A stretch of 64,000 bases of DNA from Streptomyces sp. WMMC500 (GTDB lineage: Bacteria; Actinomycetota; Actinomycetes; Streptomycetales; Streptomycetaceae), in assembly GCF_027497195.1 (NCBI RefSeq), contig NZ_CP114905.1:8224001-8288000 (forward strand), given 5' to 3'. A program made the translations under genes and the position numbers. Each line of letters starts with the position of its first letter. The stretch's first letter is position 1. Positions 6,994-15,552 of this stretch are shown in pieces. The notes under the pieces were generated by a model. That model was not told the DNA's origin, searched no databases, and was given only the letters and a program-made list of their open reading frames with translations.

Positions 6994-9522
6994 ATGCAGC
7001 CGGAGGCGCTGAGCGCCAAGGGGCGCACACCGCTGGACAGGACGGACGGACCGGCGGGCACGGACGGACCGGCGGCCACGGCCCGCACGGCGCCGCAGCC
7101 GGCGCTGGAGCTGCTGGTCCACGGCGTGGGCGGGGCCACGCCGCAGGAGATGCTGGGGGACCCGCGCACGGAGCTGGTCACCGGCGACGGCACGGCCGGC
7201 ATCCACCGCCGTTCGGACGACGTGCGGGCAGACGAGCCCGCGGGGGAGGAGCGCGGAGAAGATGCGTCCCGTACGGCATCCCGTACGGAGCCGGTGCAGG
7301 AGGCGTACTGCTGGTCGAACCTCACCTCCGGCAACGGCGCCCGCGCGCTGTGGCTGATCCTGCTCCCGTTCATGATCGCCAACCTCGTGCACTGGATGCG
7401 CCCCGCGGCCCCGGCACGGCACCCCGCCCACCGGGCGTACGACGTACTGGTGCGGATCTTCGCGCTCACCCTCACCGTGCAGCTCGTACTGGCCGCCGGC
7501 GAGGTGACGCTCGACCTGCTGGCCTGGCAGTGCGCGGGCAGCGCGCACTGCGTCGCCGACAAGTCGTGGCTGGGCTTCATGTCCGCGGACTCCGGCGGCT
7601 GGTTCGGCGCGCCCGGACGGCGGCTCGCCCTGGCCGCGCTGGTGCCCGTACTGCTGACGGGCCTGCTGTGGTGGCTGTCGCGGCGCACCTGGAGCATCTA
7701 CGAGTCGGCCAAGCCGTCCCCGCGCGCCGGTGCGCCCGGCGCCGCCGGCGAGCAGCCCGCGCTGTCCCTGCCCGGCTTCTGGTACGGGCGCCGGCTGGTC
7801 GCCCGGCTGCGCGCCGCACACACCGCCACCGGGCTGCTCGCCGTCGCCTCCGCGCTCGTCACCGTCACCGCCGCGGCCGACGACGACACCGGCGGCGGGC
7901 TCCGGGCCGCCGGGTGGGTGCTCGGTGCCCTGACCGCCGCCGGCTGGGTCGCCGTCGTCGTCCTGGTGTGCCGCTCGGGGCGTACGGAGGCGGAGCCGGA
8001 CATGGGCGAGGACCGCCGCGCCGTACGGGCCCTGCCGCTCGGCGCGCTCGCGCTGCTGGCCGCGGTGCTCGTGCACACCGCCTGGTCCCGGCCCGACTGG
8101 GTCTCCACCGGCCGGCTGCCCGGTACGTCGGTCTTCGCCGGCCTCGCCGTGACGCAGGGCGCCCTCGCCGCCGGGCTCGCGATCACCGGCCTGCTCCTCC
8201 AGCGGCGCGCCACCGGCGAGCGGCCCGCCCTGCGCGGCCTCGGGGGCGCGTGCGTCGCGCTGCTGGCCAGCGCCGTGGCCGGGGTCCTCTCCGGCGGTGT
8301 CGCCCAGCGCGTCGCCGACTGGCTGGACCGCGGCGCCACCCCCGGCGAGAGCGGCCCGCTCGCCGGCCCGCCGGTGGTGCTGTCCTGGCAGGCCACGGCC
8401 ATCCCGCTGGTCGCCCTGCTCGTGCTGCTGCTGGCGCTGGCCGGCGCCTGGCGGACGTGGGTGCTGCGCCGCCGGATCGGCACCGAGGTCGCCGGGCTCT
8501 ACCCCACCGAGCACCGCTACACCGAGGGCAACGACCCGCGCACCGGCCGCATCGCCGGCGCCATCGCCCGCGCCCGGCTCACCGACGACGCGCCGGCCGC
8601 GATCGGCGCCGCCGCGCTCGCCACCCTGATCCTCGGCGCGGGCGCGGTACTCGGCGCCCGCCTCCACGACGAGGTCCCCGGCAAGGCGGCCGAGGGCGCC
8701 CCGGACCCGCTGCCCGGGCTGGCGCAGACCGGGCAGGCGCTCGGCTCCTGGATGATGGGCGCGGGGGTCATCCTGCTGCTGGCCATGGGCCGGCGGGCGT
8801 ACCGGGACCCCAAGTCGCGCCGTACGATCGGGATCCTGTGGGACGTCGGCACCTTCTGGCCGCGCGCCGCCCACCCCTTCGCGCCCCCCTGCTACGCCGA
8901 GCGCGCCGTGCCCGACCTCGCCTGGCGGACCAGCACCTGGACCACCCGCACCGGCGGGTGCCTGGTCATCTCCGGGCACTCCCAGGGCAGCGTGCTCGCC
9001 GCCGCCGCGGTCTGGCAGCTCGACCCGGACATCCGCGCCCGGGTCGCCCTGCTGACGTACGGCTCACCGCTGCGCCGGCTCTACGGGCGGTGGTTCCCGG
9101 CGTACTTCGGCGACCGGGCGCTGGCCGGACTCGACGACCAGACGCACGCCTGGCGCAACCTGTGGCGGCTGACCGACCCCATCGGCGGACCGGTACGGGC
9201 CGCGGACCCGGACGGGCGGCCCAGCGACGTCGACCGCAAGCCGCTGAAGGACCCGCTGGCCTTCGAGCGCACGCCCGAACACCCGCTGCCCGCCGCGATC
9301 AACGCGCACTCCGACTACCAGGCGGACCCGGCCTTCGCCGCCGAGCGCGCCGAACTCCTCGCGCGCGTCGCCGCCGCCCCCGGCGCGCCCGCGGAGGAGT
9401 GGCCGCGCCAGGTGCCGCGGCCCGCCGGCGAGCCGGACACGGAGACGGAGACGCAGACGCCGAGCGAGAGCGCCGACGGCGCGGCGGCGGCTCAGGGCAG
9501 CGCCGGGATGTCGTCCGCGTAG
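6994..9522 (+). CDS. Polytopic membrane protein with an alpha/beta-hydrolase GHSQGS motif
   Basis: 842 aa from ATG 6994 behind GGGGGCGAGAGG; the frame is open upstream but lacks a site there. An N-terminal segment has VHGVGGATPQEML, a typical oxyanion-loop start of lipase-like hydrolases. A long middle region with about ten hydrophobic helices follows. The C-terminus has GCLVISGHSQGSVLAAAAVW, the nucleophile elbow G-x-S-x-G. So the hydrolase halves flank or are interrupted by a large membrane domain. Activity on a lipid or ester is plausible but unproven. The last 31 nt overlap the 3' end of the convergent beta-helix/AAA gene. Confidence 0.8.
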   Translation: MQPEALSAKGRTPLDRTDGPAGTDGPAATARTAPQPALELLVHGVGGATPQEMLGDPRTELVTGDGTAGIHRRSDDVRADEPAGEERGEDASRTASRTEPVQEAYCWSNLTSGNGARALWLILLPFMIANLVHWMRPAAPARHPAHRAYDVLVRIFALTLTVQLVLAAGEVTLDLLAWQCAGSAHCVADKSWLGFMSADSGGWFGAPGRRLALAALVPVLLTGLLWWLSRRTWSIYESAKPSPRAGAPGAAGEQPALSLPGFWYGRRLVARLRAAHTATGLLAVASALVTVTAAADDDTGGGLRAAGWVLGALTAAGWVAVVVLVCRSGRTEAEPDMGEDRRAVRALPLGALALLAAVLVHTAWSRPDWVSTGRLPGTSVFAGLAVTQGALAAGLAITGLLLQRRATGERPALRGLGGACVALLASAVAGVLSGGVAQRVADWLDRGATPGESGPLAGPPVVLSWQATAIPLVALLVLLLALAGAWRTWVLRRRIGTEVAGLYPTEHRYTEGNDPRTGRIAGAIARARLTDDAPAAIGAAALATLILGAGAVLGARLHDEVPGKAAEGAPDPLPGLAQTGQALGSWMMGAGVILLLAMGRRAYRDPKSRRTIGILWDVGTFWPRAAHPFAPPCYAERAVPDLAWRTSTWTTRTGGCLVISGHSQGSVLAAAAVWQLDPDIRARVALLTYGSPLRRLYGRWFPAYFGDRALAGLDDQTHAWRNLWRLTDPIGGPVRAADPDGRPSDVDRKPLKDPLAFERTPEHPLPAAINAHSDYQADPAFAAERAELLARVAAAPGAPAEEWPRQVPRPAGEPDTETETQTPSESADGAAAAQGSAGMSSA

Positions 9523-11945
9523 AGGAGCGTCAGCTCGTCGGTCGTGGGGTCCGGAAGCTGGGCCACGCGGCCGGCGTGCCGCTCCACCATCGCCTCGAAC
9601 GTCTGCCGCGCGGTACGGCCGTTGCCGAAGCCGGCGCCCTTGGGGATCACGGTGAAGTACTTGAGCAGCGCCTCGCCCGTGCCGTCGCCGAGGCGGTACT
9701 CGTGCTCCTCGGCCTGCTGGGAGACTATCCGCAGCAGCTCCTCCGCGGTGTAGTCGCCGAAGGTGATGGTGCGCGAGAAGCGCGACGCCACCCCGGGGTT
9801 GACGGCGAGGAACCGCTCCATCTCCGTGGTGTACCCGGCGGCGATCACCACGACCGACTCGCGGTGGTCCTCCATCAGCTTCACGAGGGTGTCGATGGCC
9901 TCGCGGCCGAAGTCGCGGCCGGAGTCCTCGGGCGCCAGCGCGTACGCCTCGTCGATGAACAGCACGCCGCCGTGGGCCCGTTCGAACGCCTGCTGGGTGC
10001 GGATGGCCGTCGAGCCGATGTGCTCCCCGACGAGGTCCACCCGGGAGACCTCGACCAGGTGCCCGCGCTCCAGCACGCCGAGCGAGGAGAGGATCTCGCC
10101 GTACATCCGCGCCACCGTCGTCTTGCCGGTGCCGGGGGAGCCGGTGAAGACCAGGTGGCGGCGGACCGAGGCGGCCTTGAGGCCCGCCTGCCGGCGCCGC
10201 CGGCCGACCTCGATCATGTCCGTCAGCGCCCGCACCTCGCGCTTGACGTTCTCCAGACCGACCAGCGCGTCCAGCTCCGCCAGCACCTCCCGGGCGGGCC
10301 GGGCCGCGGCCCGCGCCTCGGCGACCGGCCGCCCGGCACCCGCCGCGCCCGCCTGCTGCGGCGCGAACGCGCCGAGCAGACCGTCCGGTTCCGGCTCGGT
10401 GCGGGCGGCGGGCACGGTGGGGCGGGCGCTCGCCGTCTCCGCGCTCTCGTCGCTCGTGCAGTCCACCACGACGGGTCCGCCGCCGGAGCCCTCGGGGGCG
10501 GTCGGGCCGGCGTCCGCGAACTCGTAGCCGCCGCGCGCGCACCGCTCCGTACGGCAGCGGGTCAGGGCCGAACGGCAGCCGTCGATGACGTGGAAGCCGT
10601 ACCCCAGGCTGCCGGTGACCCGGCAGTCGGTGAACGAGCCGCGGCCGGCGGCCGAGACGAACACCCCGGCCTCGGTGGGCGAGGTGATCGAGCAGCCCTC
10701 GACCGCGGGGTCGGCGCCCTTCGTGACGATGATCCCCGAGGCGACGGAGTCGACGGTGGTGTCCCGGACCGTGCCGCCGCTGCCGTGGTCGCGGAACCAC
10801 GCGCCGGTCGCCGCGTCCCGGATCCGGCACTGCTCCAGCGCGACCGTGGCGCCGTCGCTCACCGACACCGCCGTGCCGCGCACCTGGGCGAGGTCGGTGT
10901 CGCTGGCCTCGACCGCCGAGCCGCGGTCGAGGACGACGAGCGCGTCCGGCACGTCGTGCACCCGGCAGGACGTGAACGTCGCGGCGGCGCCGTCGCTCAC
11001 CCACACCGCGGGGTAGTCGCCGGTGCCGTCGTGGATCTCGCACTGCGCCGCCTCGGCGCGCGTGCCCGCGTCCCACACCGACAGGCCGTTGCGGCCGAAC
11101 CGGCGCACGGTGACCCGCACCAGTCGCGCCTGCGCGCGTGAGCGCAGGTCCACGGCGTTCTCGGGGACGTCGTGTACCTCGCAGTCGGTGAGCTTGACGA
11201 CGGCCTCGGTGTCGAGCGAGACGCCGTCGCCCGAGGTGCGGTGCACCGTGCAGTCCGTCAGTTCCCCGGAGGCGCGGGACGTCAACTGCACGCCGGCGCC
11301 CTTGATCTCGTAGACCTCGCAGCCCACCGCCTCGACCGTGCTGCCCTCGCCGGTGAGCAGCAGCCCGGCGCCGCCCGCGTGGTGGATGCGGCACTGCGAC
11401 AGGTGCGCGCTCGACCCGCCGCGTACCGCGACCCCGCTGCGCCCGGCGGCCAGCACCTCGCAGCCCTCCAGCACGCCGCCGGACCCGTCGGCGAACGTGA
11501 CCCCCGTACCCGCCGGATTGTCGACGGCGCAGCGGCGGACCGTGGGCCGCGCGTCGCCGCGGACCTCGATGCCCGCGGCGGAGCGGGTGACCACCCGCAG
11601 GCCGGTCAGCTCCGGCCGGCCCGCCTCGACGAGCACCGCGGGGACCGCCGCGTCCTCCCCCTCCACGTGCAGCCCCTCGACCACCGCGGACGCCCGGACG
11701 GTCAGCGCCACGCCGTCGGCCGGCGCGATGCGGACGGAGCCGACCGCGCCGCCCGGGCCGCGCAGCGTCACCGCCCGCTCCAGCACGACGTTCTCCCGGT
11801 ACGTGCCCGGGGCCAGCGACAACACGTCGCCGTCGCCGGCGGCCTCCAGGGCCGCGGCGAGCGACCCGTACTCCCCGGTGCGCCGGCGCCATCGCCCGGC
11901 GCGCGCGGCGCCGGTGTGCGTGACCTGGACGGAGCCCTGTGCCAT
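9492..11945 (-). CDS. Right-handed beta-helix repeat protein fused to a CbxX/EccA-like AAA+ ATPase
   Basis: 817 aa, ATG at 11945. Residues about 30-490 are a parallel beta-helix of pectin-lyase type made of repeated short turns (CEVHDVPENAVDLRSRA, CRIRDAATGAWFRDHG and similar), each with a 'C-x-[IV]-[HR]-D' pattern. A linker leads to a C-terminal AAA+ module of the CbxX/CfqX family. It has Walker A GSPGTGKTT (about 598-606), Walker B VLFIDEAYAL (about 658) and an arginine-finger region SRFSRTITF. Related AAA domains occur in rubisco activases and in EccA of type VII secretion; no ESX genes are seen here. The beta-helix may bind a ligand or partner that the ATPase remodels. That role is inferred. 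Confidence 0.88.
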   Translation of the reverse strand: MAQGSVQVTHTGAARAGRWRRRTGEYGSLAAALEAAGDGDVLSLAPGTYRENVVLERAVTLRGPGGAVGSVRIAPADGVALTVRASAVVEGLHVEGEDAAVPAVLVEAGRPELTGLRVVTRSAAGIEVRGDARPTVRRCAVDNPAGTGVTFADGSGGVLEGCEVLAAGRSGVAVRGGSSAHLSQCRIHHAGGAGLLLTGEGSTVEAVGCEVYEIKGAGVQLTSRASGELTDCTVHRTSGDGVSLDTEAVVKLTDCEVHDVPENAVDLRSRAQARLVRVTVRRFGRNGLSVWDAGTRAEAAQCEIHDGTGDYPAVWVSDGAAATFTSCRVHDVPDALVVLDRGSAVEASDTDLAQVRGTAVSVSDGATVALEQCRIRDAATGAWFRDHGSGGTVRDTTVDSVASGIIVTKGADPAVEGCSITSPTEAGVFVSAAGRGSFTDCRVTGSLGYGFHVIDGCRSALTRCRTERCARGGYEFADAGPTAPEGSGGGPVVVDCTSDESAETASARPTVPAARTEPEPDGLLGAFAPQQAGAAGAGRPVAEARAAARPAREVLAELDALVGLENVKREVRALTDMIEVGRRRRQAGLKAASVRRHLVFTGSPGTGKTTVARMYGEILSSLGVLERGHLVEVSRVDLVGEHIGSTAIRTQQAFERAHGGVLFIDEAYALAPEDSGRDFGREAIDTLVKLMEDHRESVVVIAAGYTTEMERFLAVNPGVASRFSRTITFGDYTAEELLRIVSQQAEEHEYRLGDGTGEALLKYFTVIPKGAGFGNGRTARQTFEAMVERHAGRVAQLPDPTTDELTLLYADDIPALP

Positions 11946-12043
11946 GTCCTGCTCTGCCCCCACCTCGTGCGTCGGCTTGGCTGAGGCACCACCGTAGCGC
12001 GCGCGGCGAGGTCGGCCGGCCACCGTTCAGGGCCGGCCGGTGC

Positions 12044-12586
12044 TCAGTAGCGCTGTCCGTCCTGGTAGTACGGGCGGGCGTACTGGTCCGCGTACGTCTG
12101 GTGGGACGCCGGCCGGGCGGGCTGCGCCTGCTGCGGCGGCGCCGGCCGCGGGGCGACGGGCCGCATCGCCTCGTACCCGGGCGGGGGCGCCGCCTGCTGC
12201 TGCGGGCGCGGCTGTTGCGGCTGGGGGCGCTGCTGCTCGTACCCCTGGTCCCAGCGGGGCTGCTGCGCCTGCTGCGGGATGAACGGCTGCGGCGGCGCCG
12301 GCTGGGGGGCGGGCTGGTGGCCGTAGACCGGGGGCTGCGGGGTGTGCGCGACGTGCCCCGGGTGGGTGTGGTGCGGCGCGGGGGCCGGCGCCGGTACCGG
12401 GGCGGGCGGCAGGGCGGCGCGGGGCGCGGGCAGGGCCGGCAGGTGGTGGCCGGTGTCGTACGAGGGGACCCGGATCGGGGCGATCTGGGGGGTACCCCGC
12501 TCTTCGACCAGACTGTCGTAGATCGGGGTGTCAGGGAAAGCCGGCGCGGCATAGTAGCCGCCGCCGTACGGGCGGGGGGAGGTCAT
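12044..12586 (-). CDS. Pro/Gln-rich low-complexity protein (DUF6643-like)
   Basis: 180 aa, ATG at 12586. The N-terminus is specific in sequence (TSPRPYGGGYYAAPAFPDTP, then IYDSLVEERGTPQIAPIRVP). The rest is a disordered tract rich in Pro, Gln, Ala and Tyr. I associate the N-terminal pattern with the streptomycete family DUF6643, from memory only. No transmembrane segment or signal peptide is present. Function unknown. The Shine-Dalgarno is weak. It lies 98 nt after the start of the beta-helix/AAA gene, possibly co-transcribed with it. Confidence 0.75.
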   Translation of the reverse strand: MTSPRPYGGGYYAAPAFPDTPIYDSLVEERGTPQIAPIRVPSYDTGHHLPALPAPRAALPPAPVPAPAPAPHHTHPGHVAHTPQPPVYGHQPAPQPAPPQPFIPQQAQQPRWDQGYEQQRPQPQQPRPQQQAAPPPGYEAMRPVAPRPAPPQQAQPARPASHQTYADQYARPYYQDGQRY

Positions 12587-12765
12587 ACCGCATAAGTTAA
12601 GCCCACGATGTGGTCGTTGGGGAGACCGATAAGAGGGTTGTTTTGCGGGTTCGAAGTGACCGACCCTTATCAATGCGCGTGTACCGGGGTGATTCGGGCT
12701 TCTCGCCGTGTTGAGATTCTGTAAAGACCAGGTGGACGGGGGAAGTTGACCTACCCGCGCGTAGG

Positions 12766-13974
12766 TCACGCGTACGTCCGGCCCTTCCATGCGGCGCCCT
12801 TGCCGCGGTGGTGGCGGACGGCCGAGTCCACCGTCATGAGCAGATACAGCCCGGCCGTGAACGGCAGCAACGCGGCGGCCCACGGCGGCTGTCCGTAGTA
12901 CCGCAGCACGGGCAGGTACGTCCCCGCCATCACCGCCCACGCGAGCGTCCCGGCGACGGCGACACCGGGCGCGCCGCCGAGGAGCCCGGCGGTCAGCGCC
13001 AGCGGCGGCACGAGGTAGACGAGCGCGAGCCCGCCGACGGCGGCGGCCAGCAGCAGCGGGCTGTGCCGCAGTTGGGCGTACGCGCTGCGCGCGACCATCG
13101 CCCACAGCTCGGCCAGCCGCGGGTACGGCCGCACGCTGTCGACCCGCTCGGCGAGCCCCAGCCAGATCCGCCCGCCGGTGCGCTTGACCTCCCGGGCCAC
13201 CGACACGTCGTCGATGAGCGCCCCGCGCACCGCCTCGGGGATCCGCGCCCTGCGCGCGGCGTCCGCCCTGAGCAGGACGCACCCGCCGGCCGCGGCGGCG
13301 GTCCTGCCGCCGGCGCGGTTGACCCAGCGGAACGGGTAGAGCTGGGCGAAGAAGTACACGAACGCGGGTACGACCAGCCGCTCCCAGCCGGTGGCGGTAC
13401 GCAGCCGGGCCATCTGCGACACCAGGTCGTACCCGCCGGCCTCGGCCGCGGCGACCAACTCGCGCAGGCTCTCCGGCCGGTGGGCGATGTCGGCGTCGGT
13501 GAGCAGCAGATACTCGGCGTCCGCCGCGTACGCCTGCTCGATCCCGTGGCGCAGCGCCCAGAGCTTGCCGGTCCACCCGGGCGGGGGCTCGCCGGGGGAG
13601 GAGACGGTGAGGGGCAGGGCTGCTCTTCCGGCTTTCCCGGCTTTCCCGGCTTTCCCGGCTTTCCCGGCTTCCCCGGGTTCTCCGGCTTCTGCGGCGAGCG
13701 CGCGGGCGGTCCCGGCGGTGCCGTCGGTGCTGCCGTCGTCGACGAGGAACACGCGCGCCTGACCGGGATACGCCTGTGCCAGCAGGGACGGCAGGCTGTC
13801 GGGCAGCACGGCGGCCTCGTCCCGCGCCGGCACGACCACGGCCACGCTGGGCCACCGGGAGGGCGGCGGCCGCAGCGGCAACCGCACGTCGGTCCGCCAG
13901 AACAGCCCCTGCCCGAGGAGCAGCCAGGCCCAGGAGAGAAGGGAGAGCAGGGCGATCCACGAGAGGAGAGTCAC
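12766..13974 (-). CDS. Family 2 glycosyltransferase, HpnB-like
   Basis: 402 aa from GTG 13974 with GGGAG 9 nt upstream. An N-terminal transmembrane helix (SWIALLSLLSWAWLLL) precedes the GT-A domain: VAVVVPARDEA, VFLVDDGSTDGTA, LLLTDADIAHRPESL. The GWTGKLWALRHG motif, the AAAAGGCVLLRADA and IDDVSVA stretches, and the C-terminal helices match the HpnB group ('hopene-associated glycosyltransferase'). No squalene-hopene cyclase or other hpn gene is present in the window, so a hopanoid role is not supported locally. Between the first and second motifs lies a simple repeat of Gly-Lys-Ala units encoded by a 9-bp tandem repeat. Confidence 0.85.
   Translation of the reverse strand: MTLLSWIALLSLLSWAWLLLGQGLFWRTDVRLPLRPPPSRWPSVAVVVPARDEAAVLPDSLPSLLAQAYPGQARVFLVDDGSTDGTAGTARALAAEAGEPGEAGKAGKAGKAGKAGRAALPLTVSSPGEPPPGWTGKLWALRHGIEQAYAADAEYLLLTDADIAHRPESLRELVAAAEAGGYDLVSQMARLRTATGWERLVVPAFVYFFAQLYPFRWVNRAGGRTAAAAGGCVLLRADAARRARIPEAVRGALIDDVSVAREVKRTGGRIWLGLAERVDSVRPYPRLAELWAMVARSAYAQLRHSPLLLAAAVGGLALVYLVPPLALTAGLLGGAPGVAVAGTLAWAVMAGTYLPVLRYYGQPPWAAALLPFTAGLYLLMTVDSAVRHHRGKGAAWKGRTYA
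13631..13675. repeat. 9-bp tandem repeat (four perfect copies and one variant) inside the glycosyltransferase gene
   Basis: The unit gctttcccg occurs four times in a row from 13631, followed by gcttccccg. On the coding strand it encodes a GKA tripeptide run between the DDGSTDGT motif and GWTGKLW. Being a multiple of three, changes in copy number stay in frame. Confidence 0.9.
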
Positions 13975-14083
13975 GCCCCGAGTCTCCCGCGACACCCCCC
14001 GCGGGGCGAGCACCGCGGGGCGGGTCGGAGCCGGGCCCGGTGCGGCCCGTCCCCGCGCGCCGGGCCGGAGGCCGCCCGTCGAC

Positions 14084-14089
14084 TAGGGT
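14084..14089 (+). promoter_or_regulatory. -10 element TAGGGT, probable leaderless promoter
   Basis: TAGGGT ends 7 nt before GTG 14097. The AGGG within it could also serve as a weak ribosome-binding site, so leaderless initiation is likely but not exclusive. Confidence 0.4.
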
Positions 14090-14096
14090 GACCCCC

Positions 14097-14897
14097 GTGA
14101 AGATCGCGCTTGTGGATTCCGGGCTGGGGCTGCTGCCCGCCGCCGCCGCGGTGCGGCGGTTGCGGCCCGATGCCGAGCTGGTGCTGTCCAGCGACCCCGA
14201 CGGGATGCCCTGGGGGCCGCGGGAGCCCGGGGACCTGGGGGAGCGGGTGCTCGGCTGCGCGCGGGCCGCCGCGGCGTACGAGCCGGACGCGCTCGTCGTC
14301 GCCTGCAACACCGCATCCGTGCACGCGCTGCCCGCGCTGCGCGCGGAGCTGGAGCCCGCGCTGCCCGTCGTCGGGACCGTGCCCGCCGTGAAGCCGGCCG
14401 CCGCCGGCGGCGGCCCGCTGGCCGTCTGGGCGACGCCCGCCACCACCGGCAGCGACTACCAGCGCCGGCTGATCCGCGACTTCGCCGGCGGTGTCGCCGC
14501 CACCGAGGTGCCCTGCCCCGGCCTCGCCGACGCCGTCGAGCACGGCGACGAGGCCGCCGTCGACGCCGCCGTCGCCGCGGCGGCCGGGCGCACCCCCCGC
14601 GACGTCACCGCCGTCGTCCTCGGCTGCACCCACTACGAGCTGGTCGGCGAGCGCATCCGCGCCGCCGTCCGGCAGCCCGCCGCGCCGCCCCCGGCGCTGT
14701 ACGGCTCCGCCGATGCCGTCGCCGGGCAGGTCCTGCGCCGCATCGGCGCCGCTCCCGACCCCGCCGCGGCGCCCTCCGGCGGCCTCACCGTGCTCCTCTC
14801 CGGCCGTCCGGGCGCCCTGCCGCCCGCCGCCCTCGGGTACGCGGAGGGACGCCTGCTGGCCGGTGCCCCGGCCCGCTCCGGGGCCGTACCCGGATAG
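14097..14897 (+). CDS. Aspartate/glutamate racemase family protein (glutamate racemase-like)
   Basis: 266 aa. Begins VKIALVDSGLGLLP, equivalent to the (F)DSGxGG segment of MurI. Both catalytic cysteines are present in the standard settings: ACNTASVHALP and LGCTHYELV. That supports a two-base cofactor-independent racemase. It differs from canonical MurI in lacking the second Gly of DSGxGG and in its high Ala content, so it may be a paralogue rather than the essential cell-wall enzyme. GTG 14097 is preferred because the first residues align with the family start. Confidence 0.82.
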   Translation: MKIALVDSGLGLLPAAAAVRRLRPDAELVLSSDPDGMPWGPREPGDLGERVLGCARAAAAYEPDALVVACNTASVHALPALRAELEPALPVVGTVPAVKPAAAGGGPLAVWATPATTGSDYQRRLIRDFAGGVAATEVPCPGLADAVEHGDEAAVDAAVAAAAGRTPRDVTAVVLGCTHYELVGERIRAAVRQPAAPPPALYGSADAVAGQVLRRIGAAPDPAAAPSGGLTVLLSGRPGALPPAALGYAEGRLLAGAPARSGAVPG

Positions 14898-14931
14898 CCG
14901 CCGGAGGACTGCCGCCGCCGCCCGGCTGGCG

Positions 14932-14937
14932 TACTCT
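14932..14937 (+). promoter_or_regulatory. -10 element TACTCT, probable leaderless promoter
   Basis: TACTCT ends 7 nt before ATG 14945, with no Shine-Dalgarno between. A possible -35 is CTGCCG at 14909-14914 (17-nt spacer). Confidence 0.5.
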
Positions 14938-14944
14938 CGGTGAC

Positions 14945-15475
14945 ATGAAGGACGACCGCCCCCGCGTGTGGACCGGGCGGGCCACGAGCCGTGTGCAGTG
15001 GCTGCTCGCCCTGGTCGGCGCTGCCTGCATGGCCCTCGGCATCGAGCTGGCCGTCGCGGCGCCCTGGACCGGCGGGCTCGCCCCGCTGGTCATGTCCGTC
15101 GTCGGCTGCATCGCCGCCGGCCTGCTCGTCCTGGCCGGGTCCCTGGCCTTCGTCCACGTGGCGGTCCGCGTCGACGACCACGCCCTGGAGATCCGCTGCG
15201 GCCACTTCGGGCTGCCGCGCCGCCGCATCCCCCTCACCGAGGTGCTCGCCGCCGACTTCGAGCCCCGGGTCACGCCCCGGCACTGGGGCGGCTGGGGCTA
15301 CCGCTGGCGCCCCGGCAAGGGCACCGCCGTGGTCGTGCGCCGCGGCGAGGGCCTGGTGCTGCGGCTGGCGAACGACCACGACTTCACGATCACCGTCGAC
15401 AACGCCGAAGAGGCCGTACGCGCCATCCGCGACCGCCTGCGCCACCCCCTGACCGGCGGCGCCGCGGGGGCGTAG
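14945..15475 (+). CDS. Two-helix membrane protein with beta-rich C-terminal domain
   Basis: 176 aa. Two transmembrane segments (about residues 18-38 and 47-68) are followed by a soluble domain rich in beta strands (VRVDDHALEIRCG, GTAVVVRRGEGLVLRL, DFTITVDNAEEAVRAI). The arrangement resembles bacterial PH-like domains attached to a helical hairpin. No enzyme motif is visible. It sits between the racemase-like gene (47 nt) and the Nudix gene, and each seems to have its own promoter. Function unknown. Confidence 0.8.
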   Translation: MKDDRPRVWTGRATSRVQWLLALVGAACMALGIELAVAAPWTGGLAPLVMSVVGCIAAGLLVLAGSLAFVHVAVRVDDHALEIRCGHFGLPRRRIPLTEVLAADFEPRVTPRHWGGWGYRWRPGKGTAVVVRRGEGLVLRLANDHDFTITVDNAEEAVRAIRDRLRHPLTGGAAGA

Positions 15476-15516
15476 CCCGCACCGCCGAGGCGTAGCCCCA
15501 CGGTCACGCCGCGTTT

Positions 15517-15533
15517 CCCGGCAGCCTGCCGGG
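15517..15533 (+). terminator. Small GC hairpin between the membrane-protein and Nudix genes
   Basis: Perfect 7-bp stem CCCGGCA / TGCCGGG with a 3-nt loop. It lies 42 nt after the upstream stop and overlaps the expected -35 region of the Nudix promoter. It may be a terminator or an operator. Confidence 0.4.
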
Positions 15534-15539
15534 TCCGTT

Positions 15540-15545
15540 TACGCT
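15540..15545 (+). promoter_or_regulatory. -10 element TACGCT, probable leaderless promoter
   Basis: TACGCT ends 7 nt before ATG 15553. No Shine-Dalgarno is present. Confidence 0.5.
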
Positions 15546-15552
15546 TGCGGCC

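Noticed and set aside
12766..13974. Hopanoid biosynthesis gene
   Set aside because: The glycosyltransferase resembles HpnB, but no squalene-hopene cyclase or other hpn genes occur nearby.
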